NCBI GenBank assembly: GCA_025363795.1
Contig: JANYLE010000180.1
Span: 1 to 12,655 of the forward strand
From: Mariniphaga sp.
GTDB taxonomy: Bacteria; Bacteroidota; Bacteroidia; Bacteroidales; Prolixibacteraceae
DNA: 12,655 nucleotides
Reading direction: 5' to 3'
The position numbers and the translations under genes were made by a program. Positions 1-6,917 of the stretch are shown here, one piece after another (position 1 is the first letter of the stretch; each line of letters begins with the position of its first letter). The notes beneath the pieces are model-generated. The model was given only the letters and a program-made list of their open reading frames with translations, searched no databases and had not been told where the DNA came from.

Positions 1-1
1 A

Positions 2-322
2 GGAAAGGCAGAATTAATGAACAGAAGCGAATCATTAATGAACGTTTTTAATTTCAAAAGATACCAAAAGGAAAGGGTCTCCAATTTAAGTGGTGGAACG
101 CAGCAAAAACTTAATCTTGCGATTGCGCTCCTGCATCAACCCAAATTGTTGATTCTCGATGAGCCTTACAATGGATTTGACTGGGATACTTACCTGAAGT
201 TCTGGGATTACACGAATCAGCTTCTGAAAGAGGGGTGCGCCATTCTGGTTGTCACGCATTTTCTTACTGAAAAAGAACGATTTGACAGAATTTATAACCT
301 CGTAGAAGGCATACTAACATGA
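2..322 (+). CDS. ABC transporter ATP-binding protein, C-terminal part (5' truncated by window edge)
   Basis: This is the cytoplasmic ATPase of an ABC exporter, coupling ATP hydrolysis to the membrane permease encoded next. The reading frame is open to the first bases of the window, so the gene begins upstream; the ATG at 17 is probably internal because the Walker A and Q-loop half of the domain is absent. Counting from that ATG, the ABC signature LSGGTQQ lies at residues 24-30, Walker B LLILDEP at 44-50 with the catalytic Glu at 49, a D-loop-like GFD at 53-55, and the switch His at 81 in VVTHF. The stop overlaps the start of the permease gene (ATGA), which indicates translational coupling. 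The family is certain; the substrate cannot be told from the sequence. Confidence 0.93.
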   Translation, partial: GKAELMNRSESLMNVFNFKRYQKERVSNLSGGTQQKLNLAIALLHQPKLLILDEPYNGFDWDTYLKFWDYTNQLLKEGCAILVVTHFLTEKERFDRIYNLVEGILT

Positions 323-1083
323 ACGCAATGAGAATAACAACCGCGTTAACTATGGTTTTGAGAATGTTGCTCCGGCGAAGAATCATTCTCATCGCACTGT
401 TGGTTATACCCGTTGTCTTTCTTACTGTAGTTGAATTAACTGCTCCTACAAGGGTTATCCCCTTCCGGCTGGCTTCACTCGATATAAGGGTGTTCATAAG
501 GGAAAGTCTGAAGGAGATTGCCTTGGTGTTTTTTGCTGTTACATCTACCGGATTCCTCGTATCCTTACTTGCACTCAATCTTGTTCAGATAGAAAACGAT
601 GTAAACCGCCGACTTATCATCTGTGGATATCATCCTTTTGAATTACTGATTTCCAACCTACTTGCCCTTCTCCTGATGATTCTGACGATAGGTGTTTATA
701 TCGGCTTACTCATCAGCGCATTCGTTTCTGTGAGGCACCTTCCGATGTTTATTTTCGGACTGATGTTAATTGGATTCGTTTACGGCTGTTATGGACTTGC
801 GATCGGCAGCCTGATAAAAGGTAAGCTGGAAGGTGTCTTTTTCATCGTTATGCTGGCCAATATTGATTCGGGCTGGCTCCAAAATCCAATGTATTATGCT
901 GAAGCACATAATAATGTAATCATTCGCTACCTTCCCGCCTACTTCCCGTCCCAGTCAGCAATCATTGCAGCTTTTTCGGATTATTCCGGCGCCAATGCGA
1001 GATTCTGCAGTATTTTATATGGAACCGGCTTTTTGATTCTGGCGTTGCTTATTTTTTATAACAAAATGCGAATTAAAAAATGA
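319..1083 (+). CDS. ABC-2 type transporter permease
   Basis: This 254-residue integral membrane protein is the likely membrane partner of the ATPase encoded immediately upstream. About six hydrophobic segments are visible, roughly at residues 20-38, 66-90, 107-136, 141-165, 171-186 (weak) and 228-247. The N-terminus is rich in Arg (around residues 14-21), as expected for a cytoplasmic end. The stretch LQNPMYYAEA followed by LPAYFPSQ at about 187-212 resembles the loop before the last helix in ABC-2 permeases of small two-gene exporters. The start at 319 overlaps the ATPase stop; a second Met at residue 4 is an alternative start. Substrate unknown: such pairs export drugs, peptides or lipids. 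Confidence 0.85.
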   Translation: MNAMRITTALTMVLRMLLRRRIILIALLVIPVVFLTVVELTAPTRVIPFRLASLDIRVFIRESLKEIALVFFAVTSTGFLVSLLALNLVQIENDVNRRLIICGYHPFELLISNLLALLLMILTIGVYIGLLISAFVSVRHLPMFIFGLMLIGFVYGCYGLAIGSLIKGKLEGVFFIVMLANIDSGWLQNPMYYAEAHNNVIIRYLPAYFPSQSAIIAAFSDYSGANARFCSILYGTGFLILALLIFYNKMRIKK

Positions 1084-1103
1084 AATCCTGTACGTGCAGG
1101 ATT
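1084..1103 (+). terminator. Hairpin directly after the permease stop, possible terminator
   Basis: AATCCTG at 1084-1090 pairs perfectly with CAGGATT at 1097-1103 around a 6-base loop, starting at the base after the stop codon. There is no good T tract after the stem, so this may be a weak terminator or an RNA-stabilising end rather than a strong intrinsic terminator. Confidence 0.4.
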
Positions 1104-1150
1104 CCATCTGACCATTTAAAAACTAAAATTAACAGATGAAATGAGCATGA

Positions 1151-1170
1151 TTCGACAATCACAATTCGAA
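1151..1170. promoter_or_regulatory. Small dyad TTCGA-N10-TCGAA between the two leader copies
   Basis: TTCGA at 1151-1155 and TCGAA at 1166-1170 form an inverted repeat with a 10-base spacer, in the 144-base gap upstream of the gene at 1228. The spacing of about one and a half helical turns would suit a dimeric regulator, but a 5-base arm is weak evidence. Confidence 0.2.
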
Positions 1171-1195
1171 ATGATAATAAACTTCATGCGAATTC

Positions 1196-1230
1196 CATGT
1201 GACCTTTAAAAAACAAATTATTAACACATG
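1196..1230 (+). promoter_or_regulatory. Start-codon-containing inverted repeat upstream of the methyltransferase/Lgt-like gene
   Basis: CATGTG (1196-1201) and CACATG (1225-1230) are perfect inverted repeats around a 23-base A/T-rich spacer, and the last three bases of the second arm are the start codon at 1228-1230. If both arms are transcribed, pairing would hide the start codon. The upstream duplicate has the same layout with one base pair exchanged on both sides. This fits conserved pairing, although the stem is short and its stability is doubtful. Confidence 0.35.
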
Positions 1231-3102
1231 AAAAACATCAATCATGTCTTCGGCAAATTCCTTTATGGAATTACCTTTCTTATTCTTATACCAGCCGGTA
1301 TGTGGTTTTGGGCAAAGTATACTGAGCCGATTGTTCTATTACCCATAATCGAGTCAAAGATTGCGGGAGGGATATTGATGATGGTCGGAGGTTGGCTGAT
1401 GGTTTGGGCAATGGTGGCATTAATGCGCTATGGCAAAGGATTGCCAATGAATGCTTTTCCTCCGCCTGTGCTTGTCACAAAAGGACCTTACCGTTTGTTC
1501 CGTCACCCCATTTACTGGGGTTTTGGATTGCTGATGATTGGCTATTTTGTTTACACAGGTTCGCCAAGCGGAATTTGGCTGGTATCTCCGTTGACAATAC
1601 TCGGCATGATTGCGCTGGTTTTGGGTTATGAGGAGATTGATTTGAAACGGCGGTTTCCGAATCTGAAAATAGTAACTGCATTGGACCTTCCGGAAGATAG
1701 TGCAATGTCGCCAGGTATAAGAGATCGTCTTGCCTCGTTGTTTTGGATCATCTCTTTTTTGATTCTAAGCAATTTTCTAATCGTAAAATTCTCTGGTACT
1801 ACGCCGCCATTGTTCGGAAAGCCTTTCAGAATGTATACCGGTTTTACAAATCCCTTTCTCCCTTTTTTGAATATTATTTTTATAATCGCAATCCCTTTTT
1901 TCCTTAAAAGAAAAGACCTCCTGAGAGAATGGGAAATCTCAGGAATGTTATCCATATCGTATGCCCTATTTATTGGGCTCCTGTATCCGGGATTCGGGGC
2001 ACAATATCTTCCCGCTTTCGATTCAGCCCTTTTGACGGCTCCTGCTTTTCTGTTATTTATTTCCCTGAAGGCGATGTATCGTCAATCATGGCAACCTGCT
2101 GTTATCTTCACAATTTTAGCAACAATACTTATTATCTTTCAGCTGATTAATAGCTATTCGACTATACTTTATATTATCGATTTTATCCTAATATTTCTTC
2201 TTGCGGCATATTATCTAAAAATTTGGATTTTCCTGAAAAACACTTCAGAGAAAATTGCCAATTCGTGGAAAGAGTGGGTGTTCGGAAAAGTCAGGGTGAT
2301 CAATCATGGCTTCTACGTTGGATTCGGCGCTTTCTTCGGCAACCTGCTTGCCGGTATCTTAGCAGGCAAAGATTATGCATTAGCGCTTTTAGTCTTTGCC
2401 ATTATTGTGACCGTATTTGCGGCACTCTGGGCTCAAATCATCGAAGGTTCTGCAAAGTTGAAAAGACCTTTTGGATATTATGGCGGTGTGGTTGGAATTT
2501 TATTTGGAAGTTTAGCTGTCTGGGCAATGGGGCTTAATGGTTGGGTTATTATTGGTGTTGGATCGGTTGTAATGCCTTGGGTGCAAGCGATAGGGCGTTT
2601 GCGTTGCCTTGTAAATGGTTGTTGTCACGGACGAAGAAGCAATAATCCATTCATCGGAATCAGGTATTTCCACCCGCGTTCACGGGTGTGCAATATTTCC
2701 GGATTAAAGGGAGAACTGATACATCCCACCCAGCTTTATTCCATTTTATGGCTTTTTTTCGTTGGATTAATCTTGCTAACCCTTTGGCATAATGCTCTTT
2801 CTTCCCAATTTATATTTGGCCTGTACCTGATACTTACAAGCCTTGGCCGCTTTGTGGAAGAAGCCTATAGAGGCGAGATACAAACTCCGGTTATAAAAGG
2901 TCTTCACCTCTATCAATGGACAGCTATTTTTTCTGCGATCATCGGCATCATCATGACTGTTATTCATATAGAACCTGCAATTATAAATCCAGGTTTTAAT
3001 TGGGAATCCGTTTTAGTAGCGACAATTAGTGGCCTCTTTGTTTTTTTCGCAATGGGGGTGGATTTCCCTTATTCCAATGTCCGGTTTTCAAGGTTGGTTT
3101 GA
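1228..3102 (+). CDS. Membrane fusion protein: isoprenylcysteine/phospholipid methyltransferase-like domain plus divergent Lgt-like domain
   Basis: This 624-residue polytopic membrane protein has about 16 hydrophobic segments. Residues 1-145 match the ICMT/PEMT-type integral membrane methyltransferases: GPYRLFRHPIYWG at 86-98 is their S-adenosylmethionine-binding signature, followed by two helices and EEIDLKRRF near 135-143. Residues 160-340 are further membrane helices of no recognised family. Residues 355-582 resemble prolipoprotein diacylglyceryl transferase: YYGG at 417-420, GRLRCLVNGCCHG at 456-468, HPTQLY at 499-504 and RFVEEAYRGE at 541-550. The Lgt signature is altered, with Cys at 460, 465 and 466, and Tyr near the place of the essential His. 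This is therefore probably not a standard lipoprotein Lgt. The start at 1228 is firm because an in-frame TAA lies at 1222. The stop is 15 bases before the sulfotransferase gene, so the two are probably co-transcribed. The substrate is unknown; a membrane lipid or lipid-linked molecule is inferred. Confidence 0.8.
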   Translation: MKNINHVFGKFLYGITFLILIPAGMWFWAKYTEPIVLLPIIESKIAGGILMMVGGWLMVWAMVALMRYGKGLPMNAFPPPVLVTKGPYRLFRHPIYWGFGLLMIGYFVYTGSPSGIWLVSPLTILGMIALVLGYEEIDLKRRFPNLKIVTALDLPEDSAMSPGIRDRLASLFWIISFLILSNFLIVKFSGTTPPLFGKPFRMYTGFTNPFLPFLNIIFIIAIPFFLKRKDLLREWEISGMLSISYALFIGLLYPGFGAQYLPAFDSALLTAPAFLLFISLKAMYRQSWQPAVIFTILATILIIFQLINSYSTILYIIDFILIFLLAAYYLKIWIFLKNTSEKIANSWKEWVFGKVRVINHGFYVGFGAFFGNLLAGILAGKDYALALLVFAIIVTVFAALWAQIIEGSAKLKRPFGYYGGVVGILFGSLAVWAMGLNGWVIIGVGSVVMPWVQAIGRLRCLVNGCCHGRRSNNPFIGIRYFHPRSRVCNISGLKGELIHPTQLYSILWLFFVGLILLTLWHNALSSQFIFGLYLILTSLGRFVEEAYRGEIQTPVIKGLHLYQWTAIFSAIIGIIMTVIHIEPAIINPGFNWESVLVATISGLFVFFAMGVDFPYSNVRFSRLV

Positions 3103-3117
3103 TCAAATTCAAAACAA

Positions 3118-4227
3118 ATGATAAACATTGCTTTGATTGAATTTACAAGAAGGGTATTTAATGGTGGCAGAATATCACTTAAAGGGGTGCTCATGTTACC
3201 TCTCTATTACCTTCAGATCATTTCTGCTCTTCCTTTTGAATTCTTGCAATTTCTGATTTACGCGAAGCGAATAAAAAAGACGATTATTTCTAAAGATCCG
3301 GTTTTTATACTTGGTCACTACAGATGCGGCACGACTTATGTGCAAAAATTAATGGCAAGCGACAAGCAGTTTGGTTATCTTACAAACTATGATGCATTGT
3401 TTCCAAATTCAAATCTACTTTTTGGAGAAAAGTTGCAACCCATATTTCAACGCCTGATAAATACATTCAAAATCAAAAACCCATTTTTTCAGGACAGCAT
3501 AGTGTTACTTTCAGATCCGTCTGAAGAAGATGATTATCTGATGAATAAGGCCTCGGTCTACTCGGCTTACTGGGGACTTATTTTTCCTAAACGCTGGCGC
3601 GAATGGCTGAATGGTTCGCCCCAATTTTTGAATCAACGGTATTTAAGTGGCTGGAGGAAGGAATACCTGAATACGCTTAAGTATGCCACATTCAAGAACA
3701 AAGGGAAGCCGCTTGTTTTGAAAAGTCCGCCAAACACAGAAAGAGTCAAGGTGCTGTTAGAAATGTTTCCTCAGGCCAAATTCATTTATATCCACCGTAA
3801 TCCATTTCACCTGTATTATTCCACCCGGAACATGTGGAAGAGAGCCATCCTCAACTATTACAGCGTGCAGAAAATTTCGGATGAGCAGCTTGATGAAATT
3901 GTATTCGGACACTTTGAATACATAACGGAGCAGTACGAAAAAGACAAAAGATTGATTCCAAAGGGGAACCTGATTGAAATTTCATACGAAGAATTAAAAG
4001 CTGATTCATTCAGCGTCATACGAAAGGTCTATTCTACGTTACATCTTCCCAATTTTGAATTAACGGCCAATGATTTACTGTCGCAATTGGAATTAGAAAA
4101 AGATTACCAGAATTTTCATTTTCAGTTTAGTGACGCCACCTTCAAAAAGATAGAAGAAAGGTGGGGTAAATATATCCATCAATGGAACTATAAAGCTCCT
4201 AATAGAGAAGCGAATGCAAGTCATTAG
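3118..4227 (+). CDS. Sulfotransferase family protein (PAPS-type)
   Basis: This 369-residue enzyme would transfer a sulfuryl group from PAPS to a hydroxyl or amine acceptor. GHYRCGTTYVQKLM at residues 66-79 is the 5'-phosphosulfate-binding loop (P-loop-like, with the basic and GTT positions). LKSPPNTERV at 201-210 is the conserved mid-domain block. FIYIHRNPF at 222-230 with STRNMW at 235-240 forms the 3'-phosphate-binding region, where Arg227 and Ser235 are the expected ligands. A hydrophobic stretch at about 25-49 could make it peripherally membrane-associated. It matches the bacterial sulfotransferase family of the Sulfotransfer_3 type in length and motif order. It lies 15 bases after the membrane methyltransferase/Lgt-like gene on the same strand, so a shared lipid or lipid-linked acceptor is plausible but inferred. 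The acceptor cannot be read from the sequence. Confidence 0.85.
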   Translation: MINIALIEFTRRVFNGGRISLKGVLMLPLYYLQIISALPFEFLQFLIYAKRIKKTIISKDPVFILGHYRCGTTYVQKLMASDKQFGYLTNYDALFPNSNLLFGEKLQPIFQRLINTFKIKNPFFQDSIVLLSDPSEEDDYLMNKASVYSAYWGLIFPKRWREWLNGSPQFLNQRYLSGWRKEYLNTLKYATFKNKGKPLVLKSPPNTERVKVLLEMFPQAKFIYIHRNPFHLYYSTRNMWKRAILNYYSVQKISDEQLDEIVFGHFEYITEQYEKDKRLIPKGNLIEISYEELKADSFSVIRKVYSTLHLPNFELTANDLLSQLELEKDYQNFHFQFSDATFKKIEERWGKYIHQWNYKAPNREANASH

Positions 4228-4260
4228 AGTGAATCGGATAACACATAGACAAACGAATGG

Positions 4261-4283
4261 AGAAGTTATAGATTCAAACTTCT
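4261..4283. terminator. Hairpin between convergent genes, possible bidirectional terminator
   Basis: AGAAGTT (4261-4267) pairs with AACTTCT (4277-4283) around a 9-base loop, in the 113-base gap between the ends of the sulfotransferase and maeB genes. Position fits a shared terminator. The stem is AT-rich and lacks a clear T run on either side, so support is modest. Confidence 0.35.
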
Positions 4284-4340
4284 AAAATCTCATATCAATT
4301 TATGACATTCAAAGCGGTGGACTAAAAAGCTCCTATTTAA

Positions 4341-6611
4341 TTATTGCGCATCTACCACTGCGATAGTTGTCATATTAACGATTTCTCGCACAGAACATTC
4401 GGTAGGCACAACATGGATCGGTTTTTTCATGCCCATCAGAATTGGACCTACAACTTCAGCACCGCCAATCTCCTGCATCATTTTGTAAGCAATATTGCCC
4501 GAAGTAAGGTTCGGAAATATGATTGTATTGACATCCCGATTTTCCAAAAGTGTGAATGGAAATTTCTGACTCCGGAGCTCTTTATTGAGTGCGAAATTCA
4601 TCTGAATTTCGCCATCTACAATAAGTTCCGGGTGGTTCTCATGCAGAAATGCTGTTGCTTGCCTTACTCTTTCCAGCGTTCTCGTATGTTCCGATAATTT
4701 CACTGAACCAAAATTTGAGTAGGACACCATTGCAATAACTGGTTCAATATTGAATTTTTTGACTTCTTCTGCAGTCAATAAGGTCGTTTCGACCAATGTC
4801 TGAACATCCGGGTCAAGGTTAACGGTGGTATCGGCAAAGAAAAGAGGTCCTCTCTTTGTCATAACTACATACATGCTCGAAATATGATGGAGATTTGGCT
4901 TCGGTCCGATTAATCTCAGTGCCGGACTCATAACATCGCCGTAATGGCTCGTTACGCCAGATATCATTGCATCTGCCAAACCTGTGTCGACCATCATAAT
5001 GCCGAAATAATTCCGATTGAATGTCAATTCATTAGCCTCTTCTAGCGTGATACCCTTCCGCTGACGTTTCTTCCATATTAATTCAGCAAAAGACTTCCGT
5101 AGTTCATCGCTTGAATTGGAATGCGGATCGATAATCGGAGTATTGTTAAAATTGAAATGATTATCAGTTATGAGCTGTTTGATTTCCTCCACATTTCCCA
5201 ATAAAATGGGAAGTGCAATACCATCATGCAATACTTCGTTGGCAGCTCTCAGTACCTTTAGATTATTGCCTTCGGCAAATACGACTTTCCTCGGGTTTTG
5301 TTTTGCTTTGGTAACAATACCATGAAACAATTGGTTATCCAACCCAAGCCGTTGACTTAGTACTAGTTGATATTGATCCCAGTCATTTATCGGATTTCGG
5401 GCCACACCGCTCTCCATTGCTGCTTTCGCAACGGCTGGCGCAACCGTAGTAATAAGCCTTGGATCAAGCGGTTTTGGGATAATATACTCCTTGCCAAAAA
5501 CTAGGTTCTTTACATTATAGGCCTTACTAACACTTTCCGGAACAGCTTCTTTGGCAAGTCGGGCAAGTGCATAGACGGCTGCCAGTTTCATCTCCTCATT
5601 AATACAGGTCGCCCGTACATCGAGTGCACCCCTGAATATATAAGGGAATCCAAGAACATTGTTGACCTGGTTCGGATAATCCGAACGTCCCGTTGCCATA
5701 ATCAAATCATCACGGGCTGACATGGCTTCATCATAAGCAATTTCAGGATCAGGGTTTGCCATTGCAAATACAATGGGGTTTTTTGCCATCGACTTCACCA
5801 TTTCTTTGGAAACAAGATTGGCTTTCGATAAGCCAAGGAAAATATCAGCCCCTTTCATGGCATCTTCCAGGGTCATAACATCTCGCTCAGTAGCAAACGC
5901 TATTTTGTATTTATTCAGATTGTTGCGATCGTTTCTAATAGCCCCTTTTGAATCAAGCATTACAATGTTTTCTTTTGTAGCGCCAAGTGAAGCAATCAGA
6001 TTCGCACAGGCGATGGCAGCAGCTCCTGCCCCATTAATAACAATTTTTGCTTCGCTAAGTTGCTTACCGGCCAGCTCCAGCGCATTGATTATTCCGGCGG
6101 AACAAATGATGGCTGTTCCATGCTGATCATCATGCATTAAGGGAATCTGGATTGCCCTTTTCAAACGTTCTTCGATTTCAAAACATTCCGGTGCTTTAAT
6201 ATCTTCAAGATTAATTCCACCGAAAGTAACGGCTATATTTTTGACAGTTTCCACAAATTGATCGATATCCTTTGTTTCTACTTCAATATCAAAGACATCT
6301 ATATCGGCAAATATTTTAAAAAGGAAACCCTTACCCTCCATCACTGGTTTGCCTGCGCCGGCACCGATGTCGCCCAATCCAAGCACCGCCGTTCCATTGG
6401 ATATTACAGCGACAAGGTTTCCTTTTGAAGTATACTTATAGATATCATCAAATGTTTTTTCTATTTCCAGACAGGGGAAAGCCACTCCTGGAGAATAGGC
6501 CAATGAAAGATCGCGTTGGGTGGTGTGTGGTTTAGTTGTGACCACTTCCAGTTTACCGGGACGGCCTTCGGAATGGTAGCGAAGGGCGTCTTCTTTGGTG
6601 ATTTTAGCCAT
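4341..6611 (-). CDS. maeB: NADP-dependent malic enzyme with phosphotransacetylase-like C-terminal domain
   Basis: MaeB oxidatively decarboxylates malate to pyruvate and CO2 in the cytoplasm while reducing NADP+. The product has 756 residues, the usual size of two-domain MaeB proteins. The malic enzyme N-domain shows SLAYSPG at residues 36-42 with the expected catalytic Tyr39, EGKG at 92-95 with the catalytic Lys94, and NLEDIKAP at 134-141 plus DDQHGT at 161-166, which supply the metal ligands Glu136, Asp137 and Asp162. The dinucleotide-binding fold has GAGAAA at 194-199. From about residue 428 to the end is a phosphate acetyl/butyryltransferase-like domain, which in this family is generally regulatory (acetyl-CoA binding) rather than catalytic. 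The start at 6611 gives MAKITKEDAL, the normal N-terminus. It is transcribed divergently from cysJ, which consumes NADPH, so a role as reductant source for sulfite reduction is possible but inferred. It is convergent with the sulfotransferase gene. Confidence 0.96.
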   Translation of the reverse strand: MAKITKEDALRYHSEGRPGKLEVVTTKPHTTQRDLSLAYSPGVAFPCLEIEKTFDDIYKYTSKGNLVAVISNGTAVLGLGDIGAGAGKPVMEGKGFLFKIFADIDVFDIEVETKDIDQFVETVKNIAVTFGGINLEDIKAPECFEIEERLKRAIQIPLMHDDQHGTAIICSAGIINALELAGKQLSEAKIVINGAGAAAIACANLIASLGATKENIVMLDSKGAIRNDRNNLNKYKIAFATERDVMTLEDAMKGADIFLGLSKANLVSKEMVKSMAKNPIVFAMANPDPEIAYDEAMSARDDLIMATGRSDYPNQVNNVLGFPYIFRGALDVRATCINEEMKLAAVYALARLAKEAVPESVSKAYNVKNLVFGKEYIIPKPLDPRLITTVAPAVAKAAMESGVARNPINDWDQYQLVLSQRLGLDNQLFHGIVTKAKQNPRKVVFAEGNNLKVLRAANEVLHDGIALPILLGNVEEIKQLITDNHFNFNNTPIIDPHSNSSDELRKSFAELIWKKRQRKGITLEEANELTFNRNYFGIMMVDTGLADAMISGVTSHYGDVMSPALRLIGPKPNLHHISSMYVVMTKRGPLFFADTTVNLDPDVQTLVETTLLTAEEVKKFNIEPVIAMVSYSNFGSVKLSEHTRTLERVRQATAFLHENHPELIVDGEIQMNFALNKELRSQKFPFTLLENRDVNTIIFPNLTSGNIAYKMMQEIGGAEVVGPILMGMKKPIHVVPTECSVREIVNMTTIAVVDAQ

Positions 6612-6616
6612 AATAT

Positions 6617-6637
6617 TGAATTTTTAGGTGAAATTCA
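6617..6637 (-). promoter_or_regulatory. Hairpin in the maeB leader
   Basis: TGAATTT (6617-6623) and AAATTCA (6631-6637) are perfect inverted repeats with a 7-base loop, ending 5 bases before the maeB start codon (6609-6611 on the minus strand). In the mRNA the stem would sit just upstream of the start. It is wholly A/T-rich apart from one pair, so its stability is low. Confidence 0.25.
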
Positions 6638-6712
6638 TTATTTAGTTATGACAGTAAAAAGCATACTAAAATTAAAAATAAATTTTGTGATTCTAAAATT
6701 AACCGGTTTATA

Positions 6713-6731
6713 AATGTCCGTAAACGACATT
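6713..6731. promoter_or_regulatory. 19-base dyad AATGTC-N7-GACATT, candidate operator
   Basis: Perfect 6-base arms at 6713-6718 and 6726-6731 flank a 7-base spacer, about 100 bases upstream of the maeB start and 190 upstream of cysJ. The size and symmetry suit a homodimeric transcription factor, and the place would let one protein act on both divergent genes. The regulator is not identifiable. Confidence 0.35.
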
Positions 6732-6750
6732 AAATTTCAATCAACTAAGA

Positions 6751-6779
6751 TTGTTGTTCTACCACGATTTAGGTATACA
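6751..6779 (+). promoter_or_regulatory. Weak candidate promoter for the cysJ operon
   Basis: TTGTTG at 6751-6756 and TATACA at 6774-6779 are spaced by 17 bases, as in a classical sigma-70 promoter. Bacteroidota primary sigma factors prefer a different -7 element (TAnnTTTG), so if the host assignment is right this match may be chance. The leader would be about 130 bases. Confidence 0.18.
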
Positions 6780-6917
6780 GAATGACAGAAAACAGGTATT
6801 GGAAATCCAGCCGGATAGGGACAATATTGCAAAGTGTTTTTCATGGGTTCGGATAAAATTGTAATGTCTGAAACGAAAGATACAACTTAGGAATGAAGTT
6901 CACTGATAATTATAAAC

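Larger units (their letters stand above)
1101..1233 (+). repeat. Diverged duplicated leader (copies at 1101-1141 and 1192-1233)
   Basis: Two about 41-base segments, offset by 91 bases, align along their whole length with a few substitutions and small gaps. Both begin ATTCCAT, continue TGACC and TTTAAAAA, and end with an ATG followed by AAA. In each copy the ends form a 6-base inverted repeat: CATCTG (1105-1110) with CAGATG (1133-1138) in copy 1, and CATGTG (1196-1201) with CACATG (1225-1230) in copy 2. In copy 1 the ATG is followed by one Lys codon and then TGA. In copy 2 the ATG is the start codon of the downstream gene. Seen directly; the function is inferred. Confidence 0.6.
6612..6917. 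promoter_or_regulatory. Divergent intergenic region between maeB and cysJ
   Basis: These 306 bases hold no convincing gene and must carry the promoters for both flanking transcription units. The half next to maeB is strongly AT-rich. Visible items are a 7-base hairpin next to the maeB start (6617-6637), two copies of CTAAAATTAA (6666-6675 and 6693-6702), the palindrome AACCGGTT (6701-6708), and a 19-base dyad (6713-6731). On the plus strand TAAAATTG at 6854-6861 is one base from the Bacteroidota -7 consensus TAnnTTTG, but no TTG lies at the right distance upstream. No known riboswitch was recognised. Confidence 0.6.

Noticed and set aside
17..322. A complete 101-residue protein starting at the ATG at 17
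   Set aside because: The frame is open upstream to the window edge and the product lacks the Walker A half of an ABC ATPase, so this is the end of a longer gene.
4344..4697. Plus-strand frame of 117 codons
   Set aside because: It lies entirely within maeB on the opposite strand, has no recognisable motif, and maeB is complete with all catalytic residues there.
6612..6917. SAM, cobalamin or other known riboswitch upstream of cysJ
   Set aside because: No conserved box or stem pattern of a class I know is visible. Only short dyads and AT-rich sequence are present.
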